DNA of 64,000 nt from Streptomyces sp. NBRC 110611. GTDB taxonomy: Bacteria > Actinomycetota > Actinomycetes > Streptomycetales > Streptomycetaceae. A model generated the notes under the pieces. It had not been told where the DNA came from. It saw nothing but the letters and a program-made list of their open reading frames with translations, and ran no database searches. How positions within the stretch are numbered: the stretch's first letter is position 1; the number at the start of each line of letters is the position of its first letter. The translations under genes were made by a program, and so were the position numbers. Location: NCBI RefSeq assembly GCF_001590865.1, contig NZ_BBUY01000018.1:1-64000 (forward strand). The letters are read 5' to 3'. Of the stretch, positions 28,499 to 37,550 are shown one piece after another.

Positions 28499-29701
28499 TC
28501 ACCAAGTGACCGGGAGTGCCGATACCGAGAACGCGGAGCCGTTGACGTAGCGCAGTTCGTCGCGTGGCGTGGCGAGGCGGAGAGTGGGGATGCGCCGGAA
28601 CAGAGTGTCGAGGACGATGCGCAGCTCCAGCCGCGCCAGATTCTTGCCGAGGCACTGGTGCGGTCCCCAGCCGAAGGCCAGGTGCCTGCGATTGTCCCTG
28701 GTGACATCGAACGTGTCCGGGTCGGCGAAGACCGCGGGGTCGCGGTTGGCGGCGGCAGCCAGGGCGGCGACGCCCTCACCCGCCCGTACCAGAGTGCCGC
28801 CGATCTCGACGTCCGCCGTGGCGCGGCGAATCAGGGACAGCTCGGCGACGGAGAAGAACCTCATCAGTTCCTCCACCGCCGCCGGGGTCAGGCCCGGGTC
28901 GGCGGTGAGGAGGGCGAGCTGGTCGGGGTGCTCGAGGAGAGCCAGGACCCCGAGTGCGGTCGTCGTGGCGGTGGTCTCCAGGCCCGCGACGACCAGGAGC
29001 ATGCACAGTTCGACCATGGCCCAGCGGCCCTCGCCACCGCTGAACAGCTGGTGGCCCGCCAGCCCGCCCAGCAGGTCCTCGGGCCGCTCGGTCATCTTGG
29101 TGGCGCACAGCGCGTCGAAATACGCGATCAGAGAGCGGAAGGACTCGGCGCGATCCGCGTCAGCGGCGTCGTGGGCCGTCAGCACCGTGGTGTTGGCGGT
29201 GAACTCCTGCCGGTCACTGGCCGGGATGCCGAGCAGCTCACACAGCACCAGACCGGACATCGGCACGGCCAGCGCGGACACCAGGTCGGCGGGCACGGCG
29301 CCGGCCAGCACATCGTCGAGCAGACCGTCGACGATGTGCTGAACCTTGGGGCGCAGGTCTCGCACGCGGCGGGCGAGCTCGCCGGCGACCGCACGACGGG
29401 CGGGGCCGTGCTCGGGTGGGTCCATCTCGACCAGCGAGGGCCTGAAGCCGGGGAACACGGTCTCGCCGACGCGCATCCACGGGAAGTCCGGGTGCGAGCG
29501 GTCGGAGCTGAACCGGGCGTCGCCGAGCACCGCGCGGACGTCTTCATGGCGTGCGGCAACGAACACGGTGCGTCCGCTCGGGCCCGTCAGCCTGGGCAGG
29601 CCGGGGTGCTCGCGCAGGCCGACGTAGTCCGGCGGCGGGGAGAACGGGCAGGTCCGAGGCATTGGCCACGTCTCGGCTCGCAGCGGGCTCTGGTCGTGCA
29701 T
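28499..29701 (-). CDS. Cytochrome P450 at the 5' side of the PKS cluster
   Basis: A 400-residue P450 with N-terminal PFSPPPDYVGLRE, the start shared by many Streptomyces CYP105/CYP107-like enzymes. It has I-helix VVAGLETTATT (canonical A-G-x-E-T), K-helix EELMRF and heme loop FGWGPHQCLGKNLARLEL (~residue 345). I chose ATG 29701 because GAGGTGG lies about 6 bp upstream; a TTG at 29731 would add 10 residues. It is separated from PKS-A by 375 bp, so it may have its own transcript. It belongs to the cluster by orientation and proximity. It probably oxidises the polyketide, though a general housekeeping or catabolic role is possible. Confidence 0.93.
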   Translation of the reverse strand: MHDQSPLRAETWPMPRTCPFSPPPDYVGLREHPGLPRLTGPSGRTVFVAARHEDVRAVLGDARFSSDRSHPDFPWMRVGETVFPGFRPSLVEMDPPEHGPARRAVAGELARRVRDLRPKVQHIVDGLLDDVLAGAVPADLVSALAVPMSGLVLCELLGIPASDRQEFTANTTVLTAHDAADADRAESFRSLIAYFDALCATKMTERPEDLLGGLAGHQLFSGGEGRWAMVELCMLLVVAGLETTATTTALGVLALLEHPDQLALLTADPGLTPAAVEELMRFFSVAELSLIRRATADVEIGGTLVRAGEGVAALAAAANRDPAVFADPDTFDVTRDNRRHLAFGWGPHQCLGKNLARLELRIVLDTLFRRIPTLRLATPRDELRYVNGSAFSVSALPVTW

Positions 29702-30143
29702 GGTCACCACCTCGACTCTTTCGGCAATCAAGGACGACTGTATGACCGGTGAATCCCGAATTTCCCTAGAGCCCCATTGAGTTCAGAACTCAGCCGGTCG
29801 TCCATCCGTATCACCCGGGGAAGCCGTGACTGTGCCGACGCTGATCCTTCGGGGGGGGGCGGCGGGAGGCATGTCGCGCGGGCACGACCCGAGGCCGGCG
29901 TGGACGAGCGGATGACTGAACCTGCCCAGCCTTCCCCTGTCGATCGACGTCTCTGGTCCTGTCGTGGCGACCTCCGCCCGTACGAGATCGCGTCCACCTG
30001 CCGGGTGCACTGGGTGCGGCACGCTGAGTGCGTGGGCGCACAGTCGTTACGTACGGCGCCGCGCCGATGCCGCACCGCGGTGTGGTGCCGGCAGGCCGGG
30101 GTGCTCGTCAAGTCCCACAGGTGGAGGGCTTGCCCTTGCCGGG
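29702..30143. other. Intergenic region, right border of the PKS cluster
   Basis: No supported gene. A run of ten G residues lies near 29850-29859. Open frames on both strands are Arg/Pro/Cys-rich shadows. The promoter of the leftward P450 must lie just above 29701, where sequence such as CGACTGTATGACC is AT-richer. Confidence 0.4.
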
Positions 30144-30692
30144 TCACATCCCGGTGGAGCCGTCGATGCATTCACGCAGGAGATCGGCATGGCCGTTGTG
30201 CCGTGCGTACTCGGCGATCATGTCCACCATGATCCTTCGCAGTGAGATCGGCTCGCCGGTCCTCTTGCGGATCCCTGTTTCATCCAGCGATGCGGCAGCG
30301 GCCGTGATCTGCCTGGAGTGCTCGCACTCCGCCCGCCAGACGGCGAAGGCTTCGTCCACGTCACCGTCCAGGCCGTCGAAGTCCTGGTCGGGGTCATCGT
30401 CGGAGTAGTAGAGCATCGGAACGTTCTCGCCGGCGAACTGGATGCGGAACCACCAGCGTTCGACGCCGGCCAGATGCCGCACCATGCCGTGCAGGGACAG
30501 GCCGGACGGCGGCACCGCCCGTTCCGACAGCCGCTCCGGGGGCAGGCCGGCGCACTTGAGCTCGAAGGTTGCCCGGTGCCAGTCCAGGACGGTGCTCAGG
30601 GTCTCCCTTTCGCCACCGACGGCGGGCGGGGTCGGGCGGGTGTCGTTGTTCCACCGGGGTGCGTAGTTCTTGGGGGCGGCTGTGCCGGTCAT
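30144..30692 (-). CDS. DinB-like / DUF664 family protein
   Basis: A 182-residue cytoplasmic protein of the DinB/DUF664 four-helix bundle superfamily, which includes mycothiol- and bacillithiol-dependent transferases. Features are the N-terminal TVLDWHRATFELKCAGL helix, LHGMVRHLAGVERWWF (His candidate metal ligand) and the C-terminal VDMIAEYARHNGHADLLRE (H-N-G-H-A-D, typical of the third metal-binding helix). ATG 30692 is preceded by GGAAGG at good spacing. In actinomycetes such proteins often act in thiol-dependent detoxification; the substrate cannot be read from the sequence. It is adjacent to, but probably not part of, the PKS operon. Confidence 0.85.
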   Translation of the reverse strand: MTGTAAPKNYAPRWNNDTRPTPPAVGGERETLSTVLDWHRATFELKCAGLPPERLSERAVPPSGLSLHGMVRHLAGVERWWFRIQFAGENVPMLYYSDDDPDQDFDGLDGDVDEAFAVWRAECEHSRQITAAAASLDETGIRKRTGEPISLRRIMVDMIAEYARHNGHADLLRECIDGSTGM

Positions 30693-30809
30693 CGTCTGCC
30701 TTCCTGGTCGAGGTCGGGCGGAGGTGCAGGTGCAGCAGCAGTGGCCGAAGTCGTCATACCTCTTCCTCAGGCCGTCCTCGTGTTGGCTCGATGACGGGTT
30801 CCCGTCGGG

Positions 30810-31032
30810 TCAGGGCCGCTTCTGTAACGGATGAGTATCGTCGTAGCGAAGCCGATTGTCTCCGACTTCCTTTCGGTGGGTGGCAGCCCAGTCGCCCAGG
30901 GCTGTGGCGGCGTCCAGCAGTGTCAAGCCGAGTTCGGTCAGGGTGTATTCCACACGGGGAGGAACACTGGCATAGACGGTGCGGGTCAGCAGACCGTCGC
31001 GTTCGAGCTGCCGCTCTTCGTCGGGTTCGCCA
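30810..31032 (-). pseudogene. C-terminal remnant of an HxlR-family regulator
   Basis: The reverse strand reads RQLERDGLLTRTVYASVPPR followed by VEYTLTELGLTLLDA, the wing and C-terminal helix of HxlR winged-helix regulators, and stops at 30810. The frame has no start and no N-terminal helix-turn-helix. Upstream, at about 31030, the coding character ends abruptly, just before the ribosome site of the divergent short-chain dehydrogenase. The N-terminal half is missing, so this is a truncated, non-functional gene. HxlR regulators are often divergent from the oxidoreductase they control, which fits the pair seen here. Confidence 0.7.
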
Positions 31033-31050
31033 ATCCGGGGAGGATTTTCG

Positions 31051-31784
31051 ATGGCGAAGACACTGGTTGTTGTCGGTGCGGGTCCAGGACTGGGGATGGG
31101 GGTGGCCCGTGCGTTCGGCCGTCACGGCTTCCGGGTCGGGCTGATCTCGCGCGCCAAAGCGAAGCTGGATGTCCTGGTTGACGAGTTGGCCGGGGAGGGC
31201 ATCACTGCCTCTGCCTTCCCCGCCGATATCCGAGACCACGGGGCCTCGCCGCGGCTCTCACTGCGGCTGAGAACGCGCTTGGGCCGATCGACGTCCTGGA
31301 GTTCAGCCCCAGCCCGACCGGGCCGATCACACAGGCCGCCCAGACCTCGGTCGCCTCGGCCACTGCACAGTTTGAGCTGCATGCACTGGGGGCCGTGGCC
31401 GCCGTGCAGCATGTGCTGCCGGAGATGCGTGCCCGACACGATGGCACCCTGCTCCTGGCCACCGGCGTCTCCTCGACCATCCCGGCTCCCTTCCTGGCCA
31501 ACGTCGGCATGGCCATGGCCGGCCTGCGGAACTGGGCGCATGCTCTGCACACCGAGCTCGGGCCAGAAGGGATCTATGTCGGCACGGTCACCATCGCCGC
31601 CAGCATCGTCGCTGGTGGTGGCGAGGCCGACCCCGACGCTATCGGAGCCCGGTACTACACCATGTACCAGCAGCGGGACCGTGCCGAGGAAATCATCGGC
31701 GACCCGAGCGCCTTTCAAGCCCTCGTCGACCAGCGAGTGGGAGTGGCGCTGGACACCGCGGGCGCTGCCGACGCAACCCAGTAG
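31051..31784 (+). pseudogene. Short-chain dehydrogenase/reductase with frameshift
   Basis: Begins at ATG 31051 after GGGAGGA with a Rossmann start (TLVVVGAGPGLGMGVARAFG, nucleotide-binding G-x-G-x-G-x-G) and continues VGLISRAKAKLD. Coding sense is lost near 31240 and resumes one frame over (LAAALTAAENALGPIDVLEF, then HDGTLLLATGVSSTIPAPF and a stop at 31784). A one-base deletion around 31236-31242 explains this. The expected catalytic Ser region (TGVSS) is present, but the usual Y-x-x-x-K is not obvious (MAMAGLRNWAHAL takes its place), as in some atypical SDRs. Together with the decapitated HxlR gene this looks like a decayed regulator-reductase pair. Confidence 0.7.
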
Positions 31785-32338
31785 TGGCAAGCGCGCCTCC
31801 GGGAAGCGATATCCATGCCTCTCCGACAAGCCGGGCCGAACCATCCGTGAACGCCCGCTCCTTCGCGAGCTGTTCCGCCGGCTGACCTCACGCCCGCCCG
31901 TTCGGTGAGATTCCGCTGGCCTCGCGGCGCGGCTGGCCGGCGACCGGGCCGGCTGGGGCGACCTTCCCCGTGGTGCGGCACCGCGGCGATGACGGCGGCC
32001 GGCTCATCCAACCGGCCACCACCGCCCGCCACGACAGCTGACCTACACGCAGTTCCTGCTGGACCTGCTCCAGATGCAGCGCCCCGACCGGAGCTGCGCC
32101 GCCAGCAGCGGTTGATCCGGGCCGTCCGCTTCCCGCGGCGGACCCATCTTCATGCCGGTGGTGAGGACGAGGCGGGCGGCGATGTCACGCAAGGATCACC
32201 AGGCCGGTGCGTCCCGCCGCGAAGGCTTGTCCACCTCCATGTACCGCCTCACCACACCCCCGGCCGCTCCCGGCGCCTGCGTGGCCCAACGCGGCAGCGG
32301 CCTGATCAGCGATGCCACCGCGAAGGGCCACGGTGTGC
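31785..32338. other. Gap with an IstB-like transposition-helper remnant
   Basis: No intact gene. At about 32038-32155 on the plus strand the translation LTYTQFLLDLLQMQ followed, after a one-base shift, by ELRRQQRLIRAVRFPRRTHL resembles the N-terminal region of IstB-like IS21 helper ATPases (L-T-Y-x-x-F-L, then R-R-x-x-R-L-x-x-A-x-F-P). Only about 40 residues survive and there is no Walker motif. Treated as an insertion-sequence relic with low certainty. Confidence 0.35.
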
Positions 32339-33547
32339 TCATGCCGCGTCGGTGGGCAGAGGATCCTGGCCGAAGTACTGGTGGCCCATCTGCGCCGACG
32401 TTCGCACCGCGGCGAACCCGTAGTCCCGCATCTCGTGCTCGTACGCGCCAATCGCGTCCGCCTCCCCGCTGCCCAGTGCCGCGGCGAGCTCGGCGCCGTC
32501 CTTCATGGCGGTGTTCGCCCCCGCCGCGGCGGCCGGGCTCATCGCGTGGATCGCGTCCCCGAGCAGCGTGACGTTCGTTGCCTCCCACGGGCCGATCGGC
32601 ACGCTGGTGCGGATCACCACGGGGAAGGTCGCTTCGGGGACCCAGCTGTGAACCATCGCCCGGATGCGCGGGTGCCAGCCCTTGATCCGGTCCAGGACCA
32701 GCTCCCCGAGCGCCGGCCCGGACAGCCCCCGCAGCTCCGCGTCGGAGTGCGGCAGGAACTCCTTACGCGTGAACAGGGCGTTGGTCATGTAGGGCTCGCG
32801 GTCACGCAGCCGCAGCGTGGGCGCCAGTCGCGCGCACGCCTCGGCCACCGGCTCGGGGTAGTCGACCGGCGCGATCCCCAGCACCGTCTTGTCGGGTGCG
32901 CCGAACATGCAGAACACCGCGTGCATCTCGGGGTCGAACAGCTCCCTGGTCTGCGGTGTGAGCGGGATCTTGCCGTAGAGCTGGCGCAGACCGGTGTCGA
33001 TGATCCGCGCGTGCGGCAAGTACTGGCGGCGCACCGCCGAGTTGACGCCGTCGGCACCCACGAGGATCCGGCCACGGGCTGTCGAGCCGTCCGCGAAGTG
33101 CGCGAGCACCGAGCCGTGTTGCTGCTCGTAGCCGACGAACTCCTTGCCGAAGTGAACGTTGTCGAACCCTTCCAGCAGGATCTGCCGCAGCGTGAACCGG
33201 TTGATGTTGAGGTTCACCGGGTCGGGTTCGGCGACGTCCATCTGGGAGGTGAGCTGGTCGTCGTAGATCGCCGCCGCGGGCCGCGGACGGCCCGACGTGG
33301 CGCGGAACAGCTCGTGCAGATGCGGTGGGAGCACGGCGCGCAGAGCTCCGTCACCACGGGAGTCGATGTGCAGCCGGTAGCCCTGGCGGCGGAACTCCGG
33401 CGAGGAGTCCCGCTCGAAGACGGCGCACGGAATGCCGGCCTTGCGCAGCCCTTGGGCCAGGCACAGCCCGCCAAGGCCGGCGCCGATCACGAGCACGGCT
33501 TCGTCGGACAGTGACAGCTCGCTGCCGGAAAATGCGATTCCAGACAC
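32339..33547 (-). CDS. FAD-dependent monooxygenase (PHBH-fold, UbiH/TetX-like)
   Basis: A 402-residue flavoprotein hydroxylase. The N-terminal FAD site is VLVIGAGLGGLCLAQGLRKAG with FERD at the end of the second strand. A middle motif RILVGADGVNSAVRR (D-G) contacts FAD and NAD(P)H, and VTLLGDAIHAMSPAAAAGANTAM is the C-terminal FAD-ribityl motif (G-D-A-x-H-x-x-x-P). The GTG start at 33547 has AAGGGA 7 bp upstream. Such enzymes hydroxylate aromatic or polyketide substrates, or inactivate antibiotics such as tetracycline and rifampicin. No pathway partner is adjacent: neighbours are decayed genes and transposase relics. It may have been carried in with mobile DNA. Confidence 0.88.
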   Translation of the reverse strand: MSGIAFSGSELSLSDEAVLVIGAGLGGLCLAQGLRKAGIPCAVFERDSSPEFRRQGYRLHIDSRGDGALRAVLPPHLHELFRATSGRPRPAAAIYDDQLTSQMDVAEPDPVNLNINRFTLRQILLEGFDNVHFGKEFVGYEQQHGSVLAHFADGSTARGRILVGADGVNSAVRRQYLPHARIIDTGLRQLYGKIPLTPQTRELFDPEMHAVFCMFGAPDKTVLGIAPVDYPEPVAEACARLAPTLRLRDREPYMTNALFTRKEFLPHSDAELRGLSGPALGELVLDRIKGWHPRIRAMVHSWVPEATFPVVIRTSVPIGPWEATNVTLLGDAIHAMSPAAAAGANTAMKDGAELAAALGSGEADAIGAYEHEMRDYGFAAVRTSAQMGHQYFGQDPLPTDAA

Positions 33548-34099
33548 AATAAAGTCCCTTCCGGACCAACAATGGTTCGAGAGGGACGCACCAGGCGGGC
33601 CCGCGGTGACGCGGGCACGGGGAGAACGCGATCACGTCGTCCGGCCTAACCCATACCGGACCAAGGTCTTTCGCGCGTCCTTATTCACCCCCACTGTACC
33701 GCTCGCCCGTCGGCAGGCAACTCGAACGCCTGGTGCCGGCGGGGGGCTCTGCCTTCCATGGCACAGCAGTACGGCCTCCGTTCCCCATTGCCCGAGTGAC
33801 CCCCTTCCGGCCTGTCGAATACAGGGAGGCGTGAGGACTGCGCCCGCGGCCGGACCTCCTTCTTTCGGCCCTTGTCCGTGGGCTGGCTGCTTGGGGTGCT
33901 TGGGACTGTGGCATGGGTGTCGCGTTGCCTCCCCTCCGCACCCATCCGCCCTATCCCAGGAAACTTGCGTTGGTGACGTTCTTGTGCACCGTGGGGTCAA
34001 CGCAAGAAACCTGCGTTTAGCAGAGGTGTGCGCTACGAGCAGATGATCAGCCTGGGGATCCCGAAGGAGGATGCCCAGGAGCTGCGTGAGCGGTCCCGT
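33548..34099. other. Gap between FAD monooxygenase and transposase relic
   Basis: No supported gene. The antisense frame at 33632-34159 has Pro/His-rich, non-protein-like sequence. At 33961-34018 related boxes occur: AAACTTGCGTT, CAACGCAAG (its inverse) and AAACCTGCGTTT. These could be an operator or insertion-sequence end. A short plus-strand frame at 34028 (RYEQMISLGIPKEDAQELRE) looks protein-like but breaks off within about 30 codons. Confidence 0.35.
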
Positions 34100-34545
34100 C
34101 GACGGCATCAGGGTCGGCTCCCGCCGCCAGCAGCCCCCGCACCGCCTCGGCGTGGGCACTGGCCCGGTCTCAGCAGACGACCTCGGCCCTGGTGCTGTTG
34201 GAGCCAGGCGGTGAAGGTCTTGGCGGTCCGGTCGGAGAGTACGTCGACGGTCGGCCGGTTTCGATGTCAGTCAACACGGTGCCGTAGACGTGACCGCACG
34301 TGAGGGCGAAGTCGTCCACCCCCAACACCCGCGGGCTCTGGTCCGGTGGGTCGGCGGGCAGGGCCCGCACGCAGCGGCACCGGCGCACGGTCAGGGCCAT
34401 CGTCACTGGTCGACCGCCCACGGCGAGATCGGCAATCCGCCACCCGTAGCGGTCGTGGACTCGACGCATTCTGCTTCCGCAGTCCGGGCAGTGCGCCTCC
34501 TCCACAGCGTTACAGGCTGTGGTGCACAGCTTCGCTCCTGCCTGC
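34100..34545 (-). pseudogene. ISL3-family transposase remnant
   Basis: The reverse strand gives CPDCGSRMRRVHDRYGWRIA, the N-terminal zinc-binding start of ISL3 transposases, and later SPRVLGVDDFALTCGHVYGT followed by LTDIETGRP, the start of the DDE catalytic domain (first Asp in V-D-D-F-A). Between them, the stretch expected to hold over 100 residues is reduced to about ten. After ETGRP the frame shifts (the alternate frame reads VDVLSDRTAKTFTAWLQQH). So the gene has an internal deletion and further frameshifts and is dead. I did not find matching terminal inverted repeats. It marks past mobile-element activity between the FAD monooxygenase and the Lrp/MFS pair. Confidence 0.75.
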
Positions 34546-34774
34546 GGTAGTCCAGGACGAGTACACCCGTCAGATGTGGAAGGAGCAGGTCAAGTATCTG
34601 ATCACGCAACACATCTGTTCAGCTATCAACTTGACGCCGGCTTCCTTCGCGGTGCCGTACCCGGATGAGAGCGAGTTCGGGAAGTACCTGAACGTCTGTG
34701 CCGGCGGTCCGGACTATCAGGTGCCCGCATCCGTGGGGTCACGTGGTCCCGTGGTCCCGTACTGGTGGCCGTGG

Positions 34775-35728
34775 TCAAGTGGCGGTGAGGCGTTTGACGT
34801 CGCGCAGGACGGGTGCGGTTTCGATGGCGTCGATGGGCAGGGGGCCGAGCTTTTCGTCCAGGTACCGGTACAGGTCGTGCGGGGAGCGGAAGAGGCAGCT
34901 GGCCATGAGGTTGGAGGGGCCGGTGGTGGCGGCGGCGAAGCCGGCCTCGGGGTGAGTGGCCAAGGCCTTGCCGACAACGCGTAGATGGGCGGGGGCTACG
35001 CGTAGCCACAGGTGGACGTTCAGGTCGTAGCCGAGGAGTGCGTGGTCGAAGTCGACGGCGAAGCCGATCGCGCCCTCGCGACACAGGCGGTCGAGGCGGC
35101 GCTGGACGGTGGAGGTCGACCGTCCGGTGGCGGCGGCGAGGCCGGTCACCGACATCCGTCCGTCGGCGGCGAGCTCGGACAACAGCGCCTGGTCGGTGGC
35201 GTCCAGGGACAGTGGTTCGGTGACGACGTCGGGGTCCGCGACGATCCGGTCGGGCGTGACGGAGTCGTCGCAGCGAGTGGCGTACCAGGTGCTGGCGGCG
35301 CCGGTGAAGATGTGCAGGAGGCAGTGGGCGCTCACCGCGGTCACCTGTGTGGTGCGGGGCAGCTTCTCCAGCAGCAGGATGTCCCGCTCATGGCGGGTGC
35401 GGGTGTTGAGGGCGCAGTAGATCTCGGTGCCGCCCGAGGCGATGCACACCCAGGTCGCGTCCGGTTTGCGCGCCAGGGCCTGCGCGATGGTGGCGGCGGC
35501 GTGCGGCTGGGTGTGCAGGCGCAGCAGCCAGCGGGTCAGGCCGATGCGGGAGGGGACGGGCTGCCCGCTGATGCGCAGGCCGAGGGTGCGCAGGCGCTGG
35601 TAGCGGCGGGTGGCGGTGGTCTCCGACACCCCGAGCTGCTCGCCGATGCGGGCGAACGGGGCCCTGGGGTCCCGCTGGAGGATCCGCAGAAATTGCTCAT
35701 CGATGCGGTCGAGAGTGTGGGATTCCAC
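34775..35728 (-). CDS. Lrp/AsnC-family regulator with two repeated units
   Basis: A 317-residue transcription regulator made of two Lrp/AsnC units. The first helix-turn-helix is LDRIDEQFLRILQRDPRAPF with LGVSETTATRRYQRL. A ligand-binding-like region follows (ATWVCIASGGTEIYC). The second helix-turn-helix is LDATDQALLSELAADGRMSV with TGRSTSTVQRRLDRL and its own alpha/beta region. GTG 35728 has AGGGAG 6 bp upstream; the frame is open to 35923 but that part lies in the divergent promoter and looks non-coding. It is divergent from a DHA2-type MFS exporter only 127 bp away, so it most likely controls that gene and itself in response to an amino acid or related small molecule. Confidence 0.88.
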   Translation of the reverse strand: MESHTLDRIDEQFLRILQRDPRAPFARIGEQLGVSETTATRRYQRLRTLGLRISGQPVPSRIGLTRWLLRLHTQPHAAATIAQALARKPDATWVCIASGGTEIYCALNTRTRHERDILLLEKLPRTTQVTAVSAHCLLHIFTGAASTWYATRCDDSVTPDRIVADPDVVTEPLSLDATDQALLSELAADGRMSVTGLAAATGRSTSTVQRRLDRLCREGAIGFAVDFDHALLGYDLNVHLWLRVAPAHLRVVGKALATHPEAGFAAATTGPSNLMASCLFRSPHDLYRYLDEKLGPLPIDAIETAPVLRDVKRLTAT

Positions 35729-35855
35729 TCGTGCTCCCTGGCTTGGTGCGGGTTCTTCCCGCTTTCCAGGGTATGGCTTGGGGTCGTGGGCTGGGGGCGC
35801 TGAAGGTGGTCGGGTCCTTCTTCCTGATGGCCCTCTTACGAAAGCTGTTCTCGTC
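35729..35855. promoter_or_regulatory. Divergent promoter between Lrp regulator and MFS exporter
   Basis: The 127-bp spacer between two divergent starts must hold both promoters and probably the regulator binding site. It contains the repeated words GGGTATGGCTTGGGGTCG and GGGCTGGGGGCG but no clear palindrome that I could settle by eye. Confidence 0.5.
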
Positions 35856-37385
35856 ATGCGTATCTGGGGACCCTTGGTCGCCATCTGTCTGGGCACGTTC
35901 ATGCTGCTGATCGACGTGACCATCGTGCTGGTCGCGCTGCCGTCGATGTCTCGGTCGCTGGGGGCGTCGCTGTCGCAGCTGCAATGGGCGGCCGACGGCT
36001 ACGCGCTCGCGGTGGCCGCGGCGCTGCTGGGCGCCGGAATGCTCGCCGACCTGCACGGCCGGCGGCGGATGTACGCGGGTGGGCTGGTCGTCTTCGCCCT
36101 GGCCTCGGTTGCCTGCGCGCTCTCGCCCGGCATGGGCTGGCTGATCGTCGCCCGCATCGTGCAGGGACTGGGCGCGGCGGCGATGTTCACCACCACCCTG
36201 TCGCTGATCGGCACCCTGTACTCGGGGCGCCGCCTGGCGCCGGCCTTCGGGGCCTGGGCGGCGGTCGCCGCCAGCGCCTCCGCGCTCGCTCCGGTCCTGG
36301 GCGGCCTGCTCATCCAGGCCCTCGACTGGCGGTGGATCTTCTACGTCAACGTGCCTCTCACCGTCCTCGCACTGGCCCTGACCTTCCGTCATATCCCCCG
36401 CTCCACGCCGAGGCGGGATGCCTCGCGGCGGCTGGACGTGCCGGGCCTGGTGCTGTTCGCCCTCGGTGCGGGCGGTTTCGTCTACGCCGTGACCGAGGCA
36501 CACGCCCAGGGCTGGACGTCCCCCCATACGCTGGTGCCGCTGGGCGTCGCGGTGCTCGCGCTCGCGGTGTTCGTGCCGGTGCAGCGGCGCGGTAGGCATC
36601 CGCTGTTGGACCTGACGCTGTTCCGCCGCCCGGCGTTCACCGCGGCCATGCTCACCATCGCCATCGGCGAGGGCGCGGTGTACGGGATCCTGCCCTACAC
36701 CTCTCTATGGCTGCAGTCCGTCCAGCATCTGAGCCCGATCGGCTCCGGCCTGGTCCTCATCCCCCACGCCGTGGCCGCGGGCCTGGTGGCGGTGGCCAGC
36801 GGCAGACTGATGCCCAAGCCCTCCCCGCGCCTGGGTGCCACACTCGGCCTCGTCCTGTCCGGGCTGGGCGTCGGTGCCGAAGGGTTCCTCACCCCCGCCT
36901 CCGGCTGGCCGGCCCTGATTGGCGGCCTGATCCTAAGCGGGATCGGCATGGGCCTGGTCTTCCAGGTCGCGGCCTCGCTCGCCCTCGGCTCGGTCCCCGC
37001 CGAGCGCGCGGGCATGGCCAGCGGCACGTACAGCACCTGCGAACAGCTCGGCTACGCCCTCGGCGTCGCCGTGTTCGGCACCCTGGCCGTCTCCGCCACG
37101 ACCGGCTCCCTGCACGGCAAGGTGGCCGACGCGAGCGGGACGGCCCAGACCCTGACCGGCGGCGGCGCCGACACGCTCGTGACACACGCACCGGCCGGCC
37201 AACGCCCCGGCCTGGAACACACCCTGCACGCGGCCTTCGCCGCCGGCCACAACACCCTCGCCCTCACCGCAGGCGCCCTCGCCCTGCTCGGCGCGGCCCT
37301 CGTCCGGTACCTGACCCGCACCCGGCGCACCGCGCCCGGCCCGGACACGGCATCCGCTCCCCCCGAGGAAGCCCTCGCCGGATAA
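35856..37385 (+). CDS. MFS drug exporter, DHA2 (14-TM) family
   Basis: A 509-residue proton-driven multidrug efflux protein of the inner membrane. It starts at ATG 35856 with LVAICLGTFMLLIDVTIVLV in helix 1 (the DHA2 motif D1, L-D-x-T-I-V-x-V-A-L-P). Loop 2-3 holds GMLADLHGRRRMYAGG (motif A, G-x-L-a-D-r-x-G-r-k/r) and helix 5 holds APVLGGLLIQALDWRWIFYVN (motif C, G-x-x-x-G-P-x-x-G-G-like). About 14 hydrophobic helices are visible, with a final one around residues 465-485 and a polar tail. Its divergent Lrp-type regulator suggests inducible expression. It is the only intact exporter near the PKS genes, but lies 6 kb from them beyond transposase relics, so a link is speculative. Confidence 0.92.
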   Translation: MRIWGPLVAICLGTFMLLIDVTIVLVALPSMSRSLGASLSQLQWAADGYALAVAAALLGAGMLADLHGRRRMYAGGLVVFALASVACALSPGMGWLIVARIVQGLGAAAMFTTTLSLIGTLYSGRRLAPAFGAWAAVAASASALAPVLGGLLIQALDWRWIFYVNVPLTVLALALTFRHIPRSTPRRDASRRLDVPGLVLFALGAGGFVYAVTEAHAQGWTSPHTLVPLGVAVLALAVFVPVQRRGRHPLLDLTLFRRPAFTAAMLTIAIGEGAVYGILPYTSLWLQSVQHLSPIGSGLVLIPHAVAAGLVAVASGRLMPKPSPRLGATLGLVLSGLGVGAEGFLTPASGWPALIGGLILSGIGMGLVFQVAASLALGSVPAERAGMASGTYSTCEQLGYALGVAVFGTLAVSATTGSLHGKVADASGTAQTLTGGGADTLVTHAPAGQRPGLEHTLHAAFAAGHNTLALTAGALALLGAALVRYLTRTRRTAPGPDTASAPPEEALAG

Positions 37386-37550
37386 GCCGGCCAGGGGGTG
37401 ACGCACGCCCATCTCTTGCGCAATGCGCCCTCGGGCAGTCGGCAACATGGCTTGGGGATCTGGAAAGTCTGGAGAGTACCGACGGCCTCTCGGCGCTGGG
37501 GGCTGGGGGCGGAACCCGTTCGGTGGCGAGGTGCGGCGAGGTGTGACGGT

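Noticed and set aside
34346..34984. Plus-strand frame containing MWKEQVKYLITQHICSAI
   Set aside because: A stretch of about 50 residues looks protein-like, but the frame overlaps the ISL3 relic on one side and the Lrp gene on the other, without a start or family match. Possibly a gene scrap; not supportable.
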